From: DATGMS01 sp035303945
Lineage (GTDB): Bacteria > Bacteroidota > Bacteroidia > Cytophagales > Cyclobacteriaceae
Assembly (NCBI GenBank): GCA_035303945.1
Contig: DATGQZ010000061.1
Span: 1-25,114 of the forward strand
Direction: 5' to 3'
DNA: 25,114 nucleotides
Under the pieces are notes generated by a model. That model was not told where the DNA came from. It saw only the letters and a list, made by a program, of their open reading frames with translations, and searched no databases. The position numbers were made by a program, and so were the translations under genes. Of the stretch, positions 1-6,666 are shown piece after piece; positions within the stretch are counted from its first letter, which is position 1; every line of letters begins with the position of its first letter.

Positions 1-337
1 CCCCCTCCGCCCAACGGCCTGTTGTCAATCTCTTCCCCCGTTTGGGATTGCAAAGGTGGGGCTTTTTTCCCGCAACGCAAACACCCCACGCAAATTATTC
101 CGCAACATACGCGCACAGCCCTGTATATCAGCCGGAAAAATTTCAAAGCGGCCCGGTCAACACGTGTCCCAACCCGCTGAAAAGCAAAAAAGGTACGGGT
201 GTGTATTGCTCCTGAGTGAATTTCCTCCGCTTCTTAGCAGCTATAGAAGCAAGAATGTTTTCAATCTCCTCACCTAAAAAAGTTGAATTGCTGTGCCATA
301 TGCCGCAAAATGAACAGCTAAAGAGGGAGGTGTCTCC
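1..337. other. Gene-free left edge
   Basis: No convincing coding region lies here. Two short open frames (73 and 76 codons) show no family features, no signal sequence and no sensible start context. The only structure I can support is a leftward Bacteroidota-type promoter at 51-81, whose transcript would leave the window. The first bases read GGGGG on the minus strand, which would fit the first bases of a tRNA-Ala, but too little is present to call one. Confidence 0.5.
51..81 (-). promoter_or_regulatory. Bacteroidota-type promoter, leftward
   Basis: On the minus strand TTTG (78-81) is followed after 19 bases by CACCTTTG (51-58). This matches the Bacteroidota consensus TTTG-N(17-23)-TAnnTTTG with one mismatch in the -7 box. 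Transcription would start near 44 and run left out of the window. The sequence after it is not coding within the window, so it may serve a stable RNA or a gene beginning just outside (inference). Confidence 0.5.
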
Positions 338-1618
338 TTACTGCAAGACCAACAACCTTAAAACCGCGATCATAATCCCTACCAAGCCGCCCACCACAGC
401 TCCATTTAAACGGATATATTGCAAATCATCGCCCACCTTATCCTGAATCTGCTCCACCAACTCCTGATCGTTCAGCTTAAGCAAGCTTTCCCGAACCATA
501 TTGCCCACTTCATGGTGGTATTTCCTTACCAGTTGCGACACCGTGGTTTTGATCCACTCATCTATTTGGTTCAAAAGCGTCACATCCTGACTATATCTGG
601 CGATCAAATATTGCATCTTGCCCCTGAAAAAATCCATAAAGACAGTATTGGGTTCACTCAGTTGCATTTCCACCTTCCTCCTGACCCTTTGTACCAGAGC
701 AATGAACATGGAATGAAGCTCCTCGTCGTCCGAAATTTTCAGTCTTACCCTCTCGATTAATAACAAAGTAGCTTCGTCCCCCTCCCTTAGCTTCGTACTT
801 AGCGCTAGCAGCACTTCGTCAAGCTTTTTCCTTAATGGATGCGCGGGATCTGTCTCCGCTTCATCAGCCATCTCTCTCACCATTTGCAATATCCTATCCG
901 TAAGCACATCAATGTCAATCCCACCAGTCCACCTGCCAATCCTTATGGCTGCTCTCTTTACAAAATCCTGTTGTTCGTAAGCCTCTAATACCGCTCTAAG
1001 CTTATCATGAATAATAATTCTGGTCGAAGGTTCGTCTAAGGCTTGGGTAGACTCCTTCAGTAATTTCGCCACAAGAGGCTGGTGTTCGCCTTCAGTAATG
1101 GTTTTTTCTAGCCAAGTGCCGAACGGGCCAGCTATGGCATGGCTGCTTACCTGCTCCCGAAACGCAGCTTTCAAGTAATTCACCACCTGAACCTCCTCTA
1201 ATTGGTGGACGACCTGCAAGGCGACCTGACGCATGACGTCAAGCGCTAATTCCAGATTTTTTGGCTTTTGTAAAGCTGTAAAAATTCCCTTGGTTATCTC
1301 TACACCACTAAGCTTTTCATAAATAATCTCTGGAGACAACCATTTTGTGGTAACCAATTCTACAATAGCCTCTGTCAGCTTTTGACGGTTTTTGACAATG
1401 ATATTCGTATGCCTTCCTACTAAAGGGAGGGGAATCCGGTGAAACAATGCGCTTACAGCAAACCAATCCGCTAAGGCGCCAATGGTCCCTGCCTCAAAGC
1501 CAGTAGCAAGGACACGAAAAAAAGCCCCTTCTGCCAGACCTAAATGTATCGCCGCCTCCATCAGGATCAAGCCACTGACAGCAATAATTAAGGAAATATG
1601 ACCTATTCTGCTCTTCAA
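338..1618 (-). CDS. DUF445 family membrane protein
   Basis: A 426-residue protein of the DUF445 (YjiN-like) family, whose biochemical role is not established. The N-terminus has a hydrophobic segment at about residues 7-26 and a second weaker one near 30-50 containing the typical GALADWFAV stretch followed by HRIPLP. A long helical, charged middle (about 70-395) has no recognisable catalytic motif. A last hydrophobic helix (about 404-426, GAVVGGLVGIMIAVLRLL) ends the protein, so both ends are membrane-anchored and the middle probably projects from the inner membrane. The length is normal for the family. It lies 59 bases downstream of riboflavin synthase on the same strand and may share its transcript, although no functional link is evident. 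Start ATG at 1618. Confidence 0.85.
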   Translation of the reverse strand: MKSRIGHISLIIAVSGLILMEAAIHLGLAEGAFFRVLATGFEAGTIGALADWFAVSALFHRIPLPLVGRHTNIIVKNRQKLTEAIVELVTTKWLSPEIIYEKLSGVEITKGIFTALQKPKNLELALDVMRQVALQVVHQLEEVQVVNYLKAAFREQVSSHAIAGPFGTWLEKTITEGEHQPLVAKLLKESTQALDEPSTRIIIHDKLRAVLEAYEQQDFVKRAAIRIGRWTGGIDIDVLTDRILQMVREMADEAETDPAHPLRKKLDEVLLALSTKLREGDEATLLLIERVRLKISDDEELHSMFIALVQRVRRKVEMQLSEPNTVFMDFFRGKMQYLIARYSQDVTLLNQIDEWIKTTVSQLVRKYHHEVGNMVRESLLKLNDQELVEQIQDKVGDDLQYIRLNGAVVGGLVGIMIAVLRLLVLQ

Positions 1619-1677
1619 AAATTTATCAAGACGTTCGAAAAGTTATTTAGCCACTTTTATGCCAAGGCAGTATTCGC

Positions 1678-2268
1678 CTATTGATATCCTTTAATGATCC
1701 GCTGTATATACTTCCCTATCACATCAAATTCTAGATTGACCAAGTCTCCTACCCGAAGTTGATGGAAGTTGGTGTGCTCGTAGGTATAGGGGATAATAGC
1801 CACAGAAAAAGCGCCCTCCTTGGAATTAAAACAGGTGAGACTGGTACCATTTACGGTAATAGACCCCTTCTCCACGGTAATATTGCCTGATGATGCTTGG
1901 TAGGCAAAGTGAAACAGCCAGCTCCCCTCTTTTTCTTCAATGCTTTCCACTCGGCCCGTTTGGTCAACGTGCCCCTGCACAATATGGCCATCAAACCTCC
2001 CATTAGCAGGCATGCATCTCTCCAGGTTAACCTTTTTCCCGATTGCCCATTCCCCCAAATTGGTTTTCTCCAGCGTCTCCTCAATAGCGGTCACGCGGTA
2101 GTTCGACCCATTTATGGCTACAACCGTAAGACACACCCCATCATGGGCTACAGATTGATCAATTTTTAGCTCATCCGTCATTGTGGAGAAAACATCGAAA
2201 TGAACATTGGTGCCTTCTTTTTCTATGCCTTTAACCTCTCCTACCGTTTCAATTATTCCTGTAAACAT
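1678..2268 (-). CDS. ribE: Riboflavin synthase alpha subunit
   Basis: Catalyses dismutation of two 6,7-dimethyl-8-ribityllumazine molecules to riboflavin in the cytosol, the last step of riboflavin synthesis. The 196-residue product starts with the hallmark MFTGIIE and is made of two similar lumazine-binding barrels. The first contains DGVCLTV and the second contains the matching NGTSLTC. Between them is GHIVQGHVDQTG, the conserved barrel-end signature. I chose ATG 2268 rather than the longer frame from 2316 because family members begin at MFTGII and the 16 extra residues are unlike the family. The gene is divergent from pcm across a 138-base gap that holds a candidate promoter. Confidence 0.95.
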   Translation of the reverse strand: MFTGIIETVGEVKGIEKEGTNVHFDVFSTMTDELKIDQSVAHDGVCLTVVAINGSNYRVTAIEETLEKTNLGEWAIGKKVNLERCMPANGRFDGHIVQGHVDQTGRVESIEEKEGSWLFHFAYQASSGNITVEKGSITVNGTSLTCFNSKEGAFSVAIIPYTYEHTNFHQLRVGDLVNLEFDVIGKYIQRIIKGYQ

Positions 2269-2334
2269 CCTTTTCTCATTAATAATGAATGGCGCTGACC
2301 TCCCGCCTCTCGGCAATTTAAGCCTTTGCTAATT

Positions 2335-2368
2335 CAAATTAAGCCAATTTAAGCCTTAACTTAGCAAA
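2335..2368 (-). promoter_or_regulatory. Candidate ribE promoter
   Basis: Minus strand TTTG (2365-2368), then 22 bases, then TTAATTTG (2335-2342), one mismatch from TAnnTTTG. A start near 2328 would leave a leader of about 60 bases before the ribE ATG. Weak, pattern-only evidence. Confidence 0.3.
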
Positions 2369-2406
2369 AAGATCAAGAGTAAATTCAATAATGCCTGCTT
2401 AACAAA

Positions 2407-3060
2407 ATGCTAAATTTACAGGATAGCTATATTCATAAAGGTCAAAGAAAAGCCCTAGTAGATACCATAAAGAGAAAAGGAATCCGAGACGAGGCAGTTC
2501 TTCAGGCCATAAACACTTTTCCACGACATTTCTTTTTCGACAGTGCCCTGCATTCACATGCCTATGAAGACAAAGCTTTTCCAATAGGTGAAGGCCAAAC
2601 CATCTCACAGCCCTATACCGTAGCTTTCCAAACAGAGCTCCTTCAGGTACAAGTTGGTGACAAAGTGCTGGAAATCGGCACCGGCTCAGGCTATCAGGCA
2701 GCCATCCTTTATCTGTTAGGCGCCAACGTGCACAGCATTGAGTACAACCGCAACCTTCATCTAAAAGCCAAACAGTTTCTACCCAAGCTCGGCATAAAAA
2801 TCAAATTTTATCTGGGTGACGGATCCAAAGGCCTGTCCGAACAAGCGCCTTTTGATAAAATCATCGTGACAGCAGGCGCGCCAGCCGTACCTGAGGCCCT
2901 AATGGATCAGCTAAAAATAGGAGGAACATTAGTTATTCCGGTGGGTGACCGAACTTCACAGAAGATGCTCCGTTTGACAAAGCATTCGGACCAGCAATTC
3001 AGCCAAGAGGAATTTGATAATTTTTCCTTTGTTCCCTTGCTGGGTGAAGAGGGATGGTAA
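2407..3060 (+). CDS. pcm: Protein-L-isoaspartate O-methyltransferase
   Basis: Uses S-adenosylmethionine to methylate L-isoaspartyl residues of aged proteins, starting their repair. The 217-residue protein has the family pattern: an N-terminal helical part ending in FPRHFF (about 38-43), the substrate-loop signature GQTISQP (about 63-69), SAM motif I VLEIGTGSGYQ (87-97), the post-I acidic strand SIEYN and a GDGSKG loop, and FDKIIVTAGAP typical of motif II. The length fits bacterial PCMT. ATG 2407 is the only sensible start. It heads a plus-strand series, 24 bases before the thioesterase gene. Confidence 0.93.
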   Translation: MLNLQDSYIHKGQRKALVDTIKRKGIRDEAVLQAINTFPRHFFFDSALHSHAYEDKAFPIGEGQTISQPYTVAFQTELLQVQVGDKVLEIGTGSGYQAAILYLLGANVHSIEYNRNLHLKAKQFLPKLGIKIKFYLGDGSKGLSEQAPFDKIIVTAGAPAVPEALMDQLKIGGTLVIPVGDRTSQKMLRLTKHSDQQFSQEEFDNFSFVPLLGEEGW

Positions 3061-3084
3061 TCAAAAAAAGAAAGCATACTATAT

Positions 3085-3627
3085 ATGACACAGCCAAAGA
3101 CACCTAAGGATTCGGAAGTAACCATGACAGAAATGGTGCTCCCCAATGACACCAATACCTTAAATAACTTGATGGGTGGCAGGCTGATGCACTGGATGGA
3201 TGTGGTAGCCGCCATCTCCGCCCAGCGGCATTCAAATTCCCTCGTAGTGACCGCATCAGTAGATACCATCTCCTTTAACAATCCAATTGCCTTAGGAAAT
3301 GTGGTGACCCTAAAGGCTGTCACGACCCGAGCTTTTAACACCTCCATGGAGATTTTTATTGAGGTTTATTCCGAAGACATTCCAGCCTGCGTCAAACAAA
3401 AGACACATCAGGCTTTCTTTACTTTTGTTGCGGTGGACCATAAAGGTAAACCCGTCAAAGTGCCGGAACTGGTTCCCGGCACACCAGAAGAGCAAGAACT
3501 ATATGAGGGTGCTTTGAGAAGAAGGCAACTGAGATTAGTATTTGCCAACAGGATGGACCCCAAGGATGCCGTCGAGCTTCAGGCCTTGTTTCACCTACAG
3601 GATGACCATAAAGAAGCAAACGATTAA
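3085..3627 (+). CDS. Acyl-CoA thioesterase, hotdog fold
   Basis: A single-hotdog acyl-CoA hydrolase of the YciA/BACH (4HBT) group, cleaving acyl-CoA to free acid and CoA in the cytosol. Visible features are PNDTNTLNNLMGGRLMHWMD (about 20-39), which holds the conserved Asn (N24) and the catalytic-type Asp (D39), then VVTASVDTISFNNPI, the usual central strand, and a third strand ending in AFFTFVAVDHKGKP. The C-terminal extension (about 140-180) is charged and helical, as in many Bacteroidota members. The chain length of the substrate cannot be read from the sequence. It lies between pcm and the HolD-like gene, probably in one transcript. Confidence 0.88.
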   Translation: MTQPKTPKDSEVTMTEMVLPNDTNTLNNLMGGRLMHWMDVVAAISAQRHSNSLVVTASVDTISFNNPIALGNVVTLKAVTTRAFNTSMEIFIEVYSEDIPACVKQKTHQAFFTFVAVDHKGKPVKVPELVPGTPEEQELYEGALRRRQLRLVFANRMDPKDAVELQALFHLQDDHKEAND

Positions 3628-3666
3628 TTTAGTAAGTCCAGCCATGCAATCAAATTCTAGCCTGAT

Positions 3667-4233
3667 ATGGAAACACTCAACCTGCAACATCTGAGTTTGA
3701 TATTGGATCAAGACTTGGTCCTTCTTCCAGATGACTTACGGGCTCAAGCCCAAATTAAAGCACAAGTCACCAAGCCTGCTCCTGTGAACAACCCAACGGT
3801 ACAACCGGTGGAAGATAGGGTTATGGAAGAGCCACAAGAGGGAATGCCTCTGCTTCCCTATGAAGGCAACTTTGAAAAAAGCGTCTTGATTATATTTCAA
3901 GGCGATGTCCTTGAAGATCCCCATCGTGAGTTTTTACTGAAAGTACTAGGAGCAGTTGGCTGTTCCCTCAATGATGTGGCATTGGTATCCACCGCTTCCA
4001 TCTTAGCCTCATCTCCAGACAGCATCGAACGGTTAAAACCCAAAAAATGCTTAATCTTCGGGAGCTTCGATCACGCTATTATGCTAAAGAAAACAGCCGT
4101 CTATGTGAAGATCGCCGGAGATTTTGACTATTTCTTTGCCGATAAGCTTGAGGATCTGGTAGATAATGTGCAATTAAAGCGGAACCTGTGGGCGGGCCTT
4201 CAGGTTCTATTCCAAATAAATAAACAGCAATGA
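3667..4233 (+). CDS. HolD-like protein (possible Pol III psi)
   Basis: A 188-residue protein I cannot assign with certainty. Residues 1-25 form a short conserved-looking segment (LQHLSLILDQDLVLLPDD). About 26-62 is a proline/glutamine-rich linker. The rest (about 65-188) looks like one alpha/beta domain with strands around VLIIFQGDV, KKCLIFGSF and VYVKIAG, and ends in LEDLVDNVQLKRNLWAGLQV. By eye the order resembles E. coli HolD, the psi subunit of the DNA polymerase III clamp loader: a strand, an LxxVLxAVG-type helix, a central strand and a final DL..N...+..LW..LQ helix. This is inference from memory of one sequence. Its stop overlaps the DUF3817 start by four bases (ATGA), so the two are translationally coupled. 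Confidence 0.6.
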   Translation: METLNLQHLSLILDQDLVLLPDDLRAQAQIKAQVTKPAPVNNPTVQPVEDRVMEEPQEGMPLLPYEGNFEKSVLIIFQGDVLEDPHREFLLKVLGAVGCSLNDVALVSTASILASSPDSIERLKPKKCLIFGSFDHAIMLKKTAVYVKIAGDFDYFFADKLEDLVDNVQLKRNLWAGLQVLFQINKQQ

Positions 4234-4547
4234 TTCAAGCAGAGAAATTGGTGACCCTAAAGCGGTTTAGGATAATCAGCCTGGTAGAAGGTATTTCTAT
4301 GATCGTCCTACTTTTTATCGCTATGCCCTTAAAGTACGGTTTTGATATGCCTTTGATGGTGAAATATGTTGGCTGGATCCACGGCATTCTCTTCATGCTG
4401 TATATCCTTGTGCTGATTCCTACCAGCAGGACGTTGAAATGGTCATTCTTAAAAACCTTGATAGGACTGGCAGCTTCAGTCTTGCCTTTCGGTCCCTTTC
4501 TCTTTGACCGGAAGCTAAAAAAGGAGGAGCAGCTTATGCAACATTAA
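4230..4547 (+). CDS. DUF3817 integral membrane protein
   Basis: A 105-residue inner-membrane protein of the DUF3817 (YdzA-like) family, of unknown function. Three hydrophobic helices are visible, at about 14-34, 43-64 and 72-92. The family signature residues RxxSLxEGxSxxxLLFIAMPLKY occur in the first, with GWIHGxLFxLY in the second. The tail is short and basic (DRKLKKEE), which suggests a cytoplasmic C-terminus. The length is normal. The ATG overlaps the stop of the preceding gene by four bases. No neighbour suggests a role. Confidence 0.85.
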   Translation: MIQAEKLVTLKRFRIISLVEGISMIVLLFIAMPLKYGFDMPLMVKYVGWIHGILFMLYILVLIPTSRTLKWSFLKTLIGLAASVLPFGPFLFDRKLKKEEQLMQH

Positions 4548-4562
4548 TCTGACGCCTTGCCT

Positions 4563-5585
4563 ATGGCTTTGATCAGCAAAAAGAAAATCGTCTACCCCAT
4601 CAGCGATAGCCTAAGAGCTTATTTAATAAAATATGGGCGGGAAGTGGATATTCCTATTCATTATAAAGAACTGTTGCGCTATTCTAACTCCATCGCCTTA
4701 TATGACTTCAAAGGCAATGACACGCTTTGGGAAACCGTATTTTATGATGAAGGCGACCGGGAAGAAATCCATTATAACATCAAAAAGATCTATGCTATCC
4801 TTAAAGCGGATGGAGATATGTCGGTAATGGAACACCTTTATGTGGACCGTGTCGACTTATGCATCTATGGCAATACCCAGCCCTTTAGAATAAGAATAGT
4901 CAACAGGATCAACGATAACTTTGACTATTTTTACATCAAGCAAGCTGACGCATCCCGGGTATATGGCTTGGAATTGGAGCACCTGCTGTCGCCTAACCGT
5001 ATCGGTTATTTGGTGTATAAGGATTCTTTGATAGAAGAACACATAGCTGGAATCCCCGGGGAGCAGTTTATGAAGATCCAGATCCATGATCCCTTACTTA
5101 ACCCCATCCGCTTATCCAAAGAGTTTGTAAAGTTTAACGAACGCTGCTTTGTGCGTTTGTTAGGGGATATGCATTCTTCCAACTTTGTGATTGATGTTAC
5201 TCCTGACTTTGAAGATACGCATTTTCGCATACGCTCCATAGACTTTGACCAGCAGTCGTACGAGGGCAAAAAGTCCATTTATCTTCCCCAGTATTTTAAG
5301 CAAAACAACGTACTGATTCAACTGGGCATCAAGCATATCACCACTGAATCCATGGTGCAGTACCAAAGGGAAGAGCGGGCGTTGATAGCTACCCGACTTA
5401 AGTCTTCTTCCACGGAAATAGCCGATCTCTTACGCTGCATGGAAGAGGATGTCATTTCCACACCAGAAAATGTTGCTACGCTCAAAGCAGAACTCGCCCA
5501 ACACTACAAGAATAACGCCTTCCTTCAATGCAAGAATATGGGACAATTGCTACGGCTTAGCCTGATGCAGGTGATGACGAAGTGA
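4563..5585 (+). CDS. Kinase-fold (APH-like) protein, undescribed
   Basis: A 340-residue soluble protein from a family I cannot name. Read in order it carries a protein-kinase/APH-like signature: FYIKQ (about 124-128) as the ATP-lysine strand; GLELEHLL as an alpha-C-like helix with glutamates; LIEEHIAGIPGEQF (about 156-169) like the hinge of aminoglycoside phosphotransferases; LLGDMHSSNFVID (about 199-211), where Asp and Asn are five residues apart as in HGDxxxxN; and IRSIDFDQQ (about 223-231), the metal-binding Asp. The catalytic Asp, Asn and second Asp all seem present, so activity is plausible. The substrate is unknown. I start at ATG 4563; TTG 4557, two codons upstream, is an alternative. 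No transmembrane segment is visible. It follows DUF3817 by 15 bases. Confidence 0.65.
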   Translation: MALISKKKIVYPISDSLRAYLIKYGREVDIPIHYKELLRYSNSIALYDFKGNDTLWETVFYDEGDREEIHYNIKKIYAILKADGDMSVMEHLYVDRVDLCIYGNTQPFRIRIVNRINDNFDYFYIKQADASRVYGLELEHLLSPNRIGYLVYKDSLIEEHIAGIPGEQFMKIQIHDPLLNPIRLSKEFVKFNERCFVRLLGDMHSSNFVIDVTPDFEDTHFRIRSIDFDQQSYEGKKSIYLPQYFKQNNVLIQLGIKHITTESMVQYQREERALIATRLKSSSTEIADLLRCMEEDVISTPENVATLKAELAQHYKNNAFLQCKNMGQLLRLSLMQVMTK

Positions 5586-5656
5586 AGCGGAAACCATGCC
5601 GCTAGCTGCTTCATGTTGGCATTGTTTGTGATATATTTTGGCCAAATCACACGATT

Positions 5657-6061
5657 ATGTTTGACATGAAACAAAATGAAATAAAGTTCGTCTACAACAG
5701 CGGTAAAAAAGATGATCGGGAGGCTTATGGCTATGCACAGTCCTTGAACAAGCATAAGATCAATGAACTGGATGTGGCCAGGACGCCCCTGACTTCTACC
5801 CAGATATCGGAGCTGGCGCAAAAGCTAAATGTTCCTATCATCGAACTTTTTGATGAAAAATCCTCTTATTATAGAGACAATGTCGCTGGAAAGGACATGG
5901 ATGACAACGATCTTTTGACCATTCTTAAGTCAGAAGTAGATTGCCTCAAAACTCCGATCATGGTATATGAAAACAAGGCGGTTTTTTTGGAGAGTAAGTA
6001 TGATACCAACAACATTGACATTGCCATTGAAGGGATCAAACGATACGATACGAACCAATAA
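5657..6061 (+). CDS. ArsC/Spx-fold protein lacking active Cys
   Basis: A 134-residue protein with the layout of the ArsC/Spx thioredoxin-like family: an N-terminal strand (IKFVYNSG), a helix, a second strand, then TPLTSTQISELAQKLNVP, the KSSYYRDN..GKDMDDNDLLTIL segment, and PIMVYENKAVFLESKYD near the end. In arsenate reductases the first strand is followed by a catalytic Cys, and an Arg precedes the PI(V) strand. Here the first loop is NSGKKDD with no Cys and the later position is LKTPI with no Arg. It is therefore unlikely to reduce arsenate. A binding or regulatory role is possible but unproven. It is followed by Dps after 39 bases, which loosely suggests a stress-related setting. Start ATG 5657; an in-frame ATG at 5666 is possible. 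Confidence 0.75.
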   Translation: MFDMKQNEIKFVYNSGKKDDREAYGYAQSLNKHKINELDVARTPLTSTQISELAQKLNVPIIELFDEKSSYYRDNVAGKDMDDNDLLTILKSEVDCLKTPIMVYENKAVFLESKYDTNNIDIAIEGIKRYDTNQ

Positions 6062-6100
6062 CAGTTACAAATTATTTTAAAATTTTAAACATTACTGATC

Positions 6101-6589
6101 ATGGGTAATTCTGATAAACGAGTATTTAAAAAACTAGGCTATAATCGCGAAGAATCTGAAGCCATTGTACAGTCGCTCAATAAGCTTTTGGCCAATTATC
6201 ATGTTCATTATCAAAAACTGAGAAACTTCCATTGGAACGTAACTGGAGGTGACTTTTTTGATCTGCACGAAAAGTTTGAAGAACTGTATAATGAAGCCTT
6301 CTCTAATATTGACCTGATAGCGGAAAGGATTCGGGTTTTTGGCATGGCGCCTTTGAGCTTACTGAAAGACTATCTGGAACAATCCACAATTAAAGAAGTA
6401 GGTACGGATCTGGATTCGAGAACAATGGTGCAGGAGGTCCTGAAGGACTTTGAGATCCTAGCGGAAAATATGAATGAGTGCGCCGAAAAAGTTGCTGAAT
6501 TAGGGGATACCGCTACAGAAGATATGCTGATCTCCTTTATCAAAACCTTGGAATCCAACCACTGGATGCTTACCTCCTTTAATAAATAA
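6101..6589 (+). CDS. dps: Dps-family mini-ferritin
   Basis: A Dps-type dodecameric ferritin-like protein that oxidises and stores iron and can protect DNA from peroxide. The 162-residue chain has the family signature LNKLLANYHVHYQKLRNFHW and FFDLHEKFEELY. The intersubunit ferroxidase ligands are all visible with correct spacing: H44, H56, D71 and E75 (the 12-15-4 spacing seen in E. coli Dps). The N-terminal tail holds several Lys/Arg residues (DKRVFKK), which could allow DNA contact, but DNA binding cannot be proven from sequence. It is the last gene of the plus-strand block and is followed by a strong terminator. The upstream 39 bases are A/T-rich with no clear Shine-Dalgarno. Confidence 0.94.
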   Translation: MGNSDKRVFKKLGYNREESEAIVQSLNKLLANYHVHYQKLRNFHWNVTGGDFFDLHEKFEELYNEAFSNIDLIAERIRVFGMAPLSLLKDYLEQSTIKEVGTDLDSRTMVQEVLKDFEILAENMNECAEKVAELGDTATEDMLISFIKTLESNHWMLTSFNK

Positions 6590-6614
6590 AGGTTTCTTCG
6601 ACGCATATATGAAC

Positions 6615-6644
6615 AAAAAGCCCGGAACGAATTCCGGGCTTTTG
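6615..6644. terminator. Bidirectional rho-independent terminator
   Basis: A perfect 12-bp stem, AAAAGCCCGGAA (6616-6627) and TTCCGGGCTTTT (6632-6643), closes a CGAA tetraloop. It has T-runs on both strands (AAAAA at 6615 reads as TTTTT on the minus strand; ATTTTT follows on the plus strand). It lies between the converging dps and LRR genes and probably ends both transcripts. Confidence 0.92.
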
Positions 6645-6666
6645 TATTTTTATGCCTACCATATTA

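Noticed and set aside
56..446. Two plus-strand frames at the left edge
   Set aside because: The second overlaps the DUF445 coding end and neither has family features.
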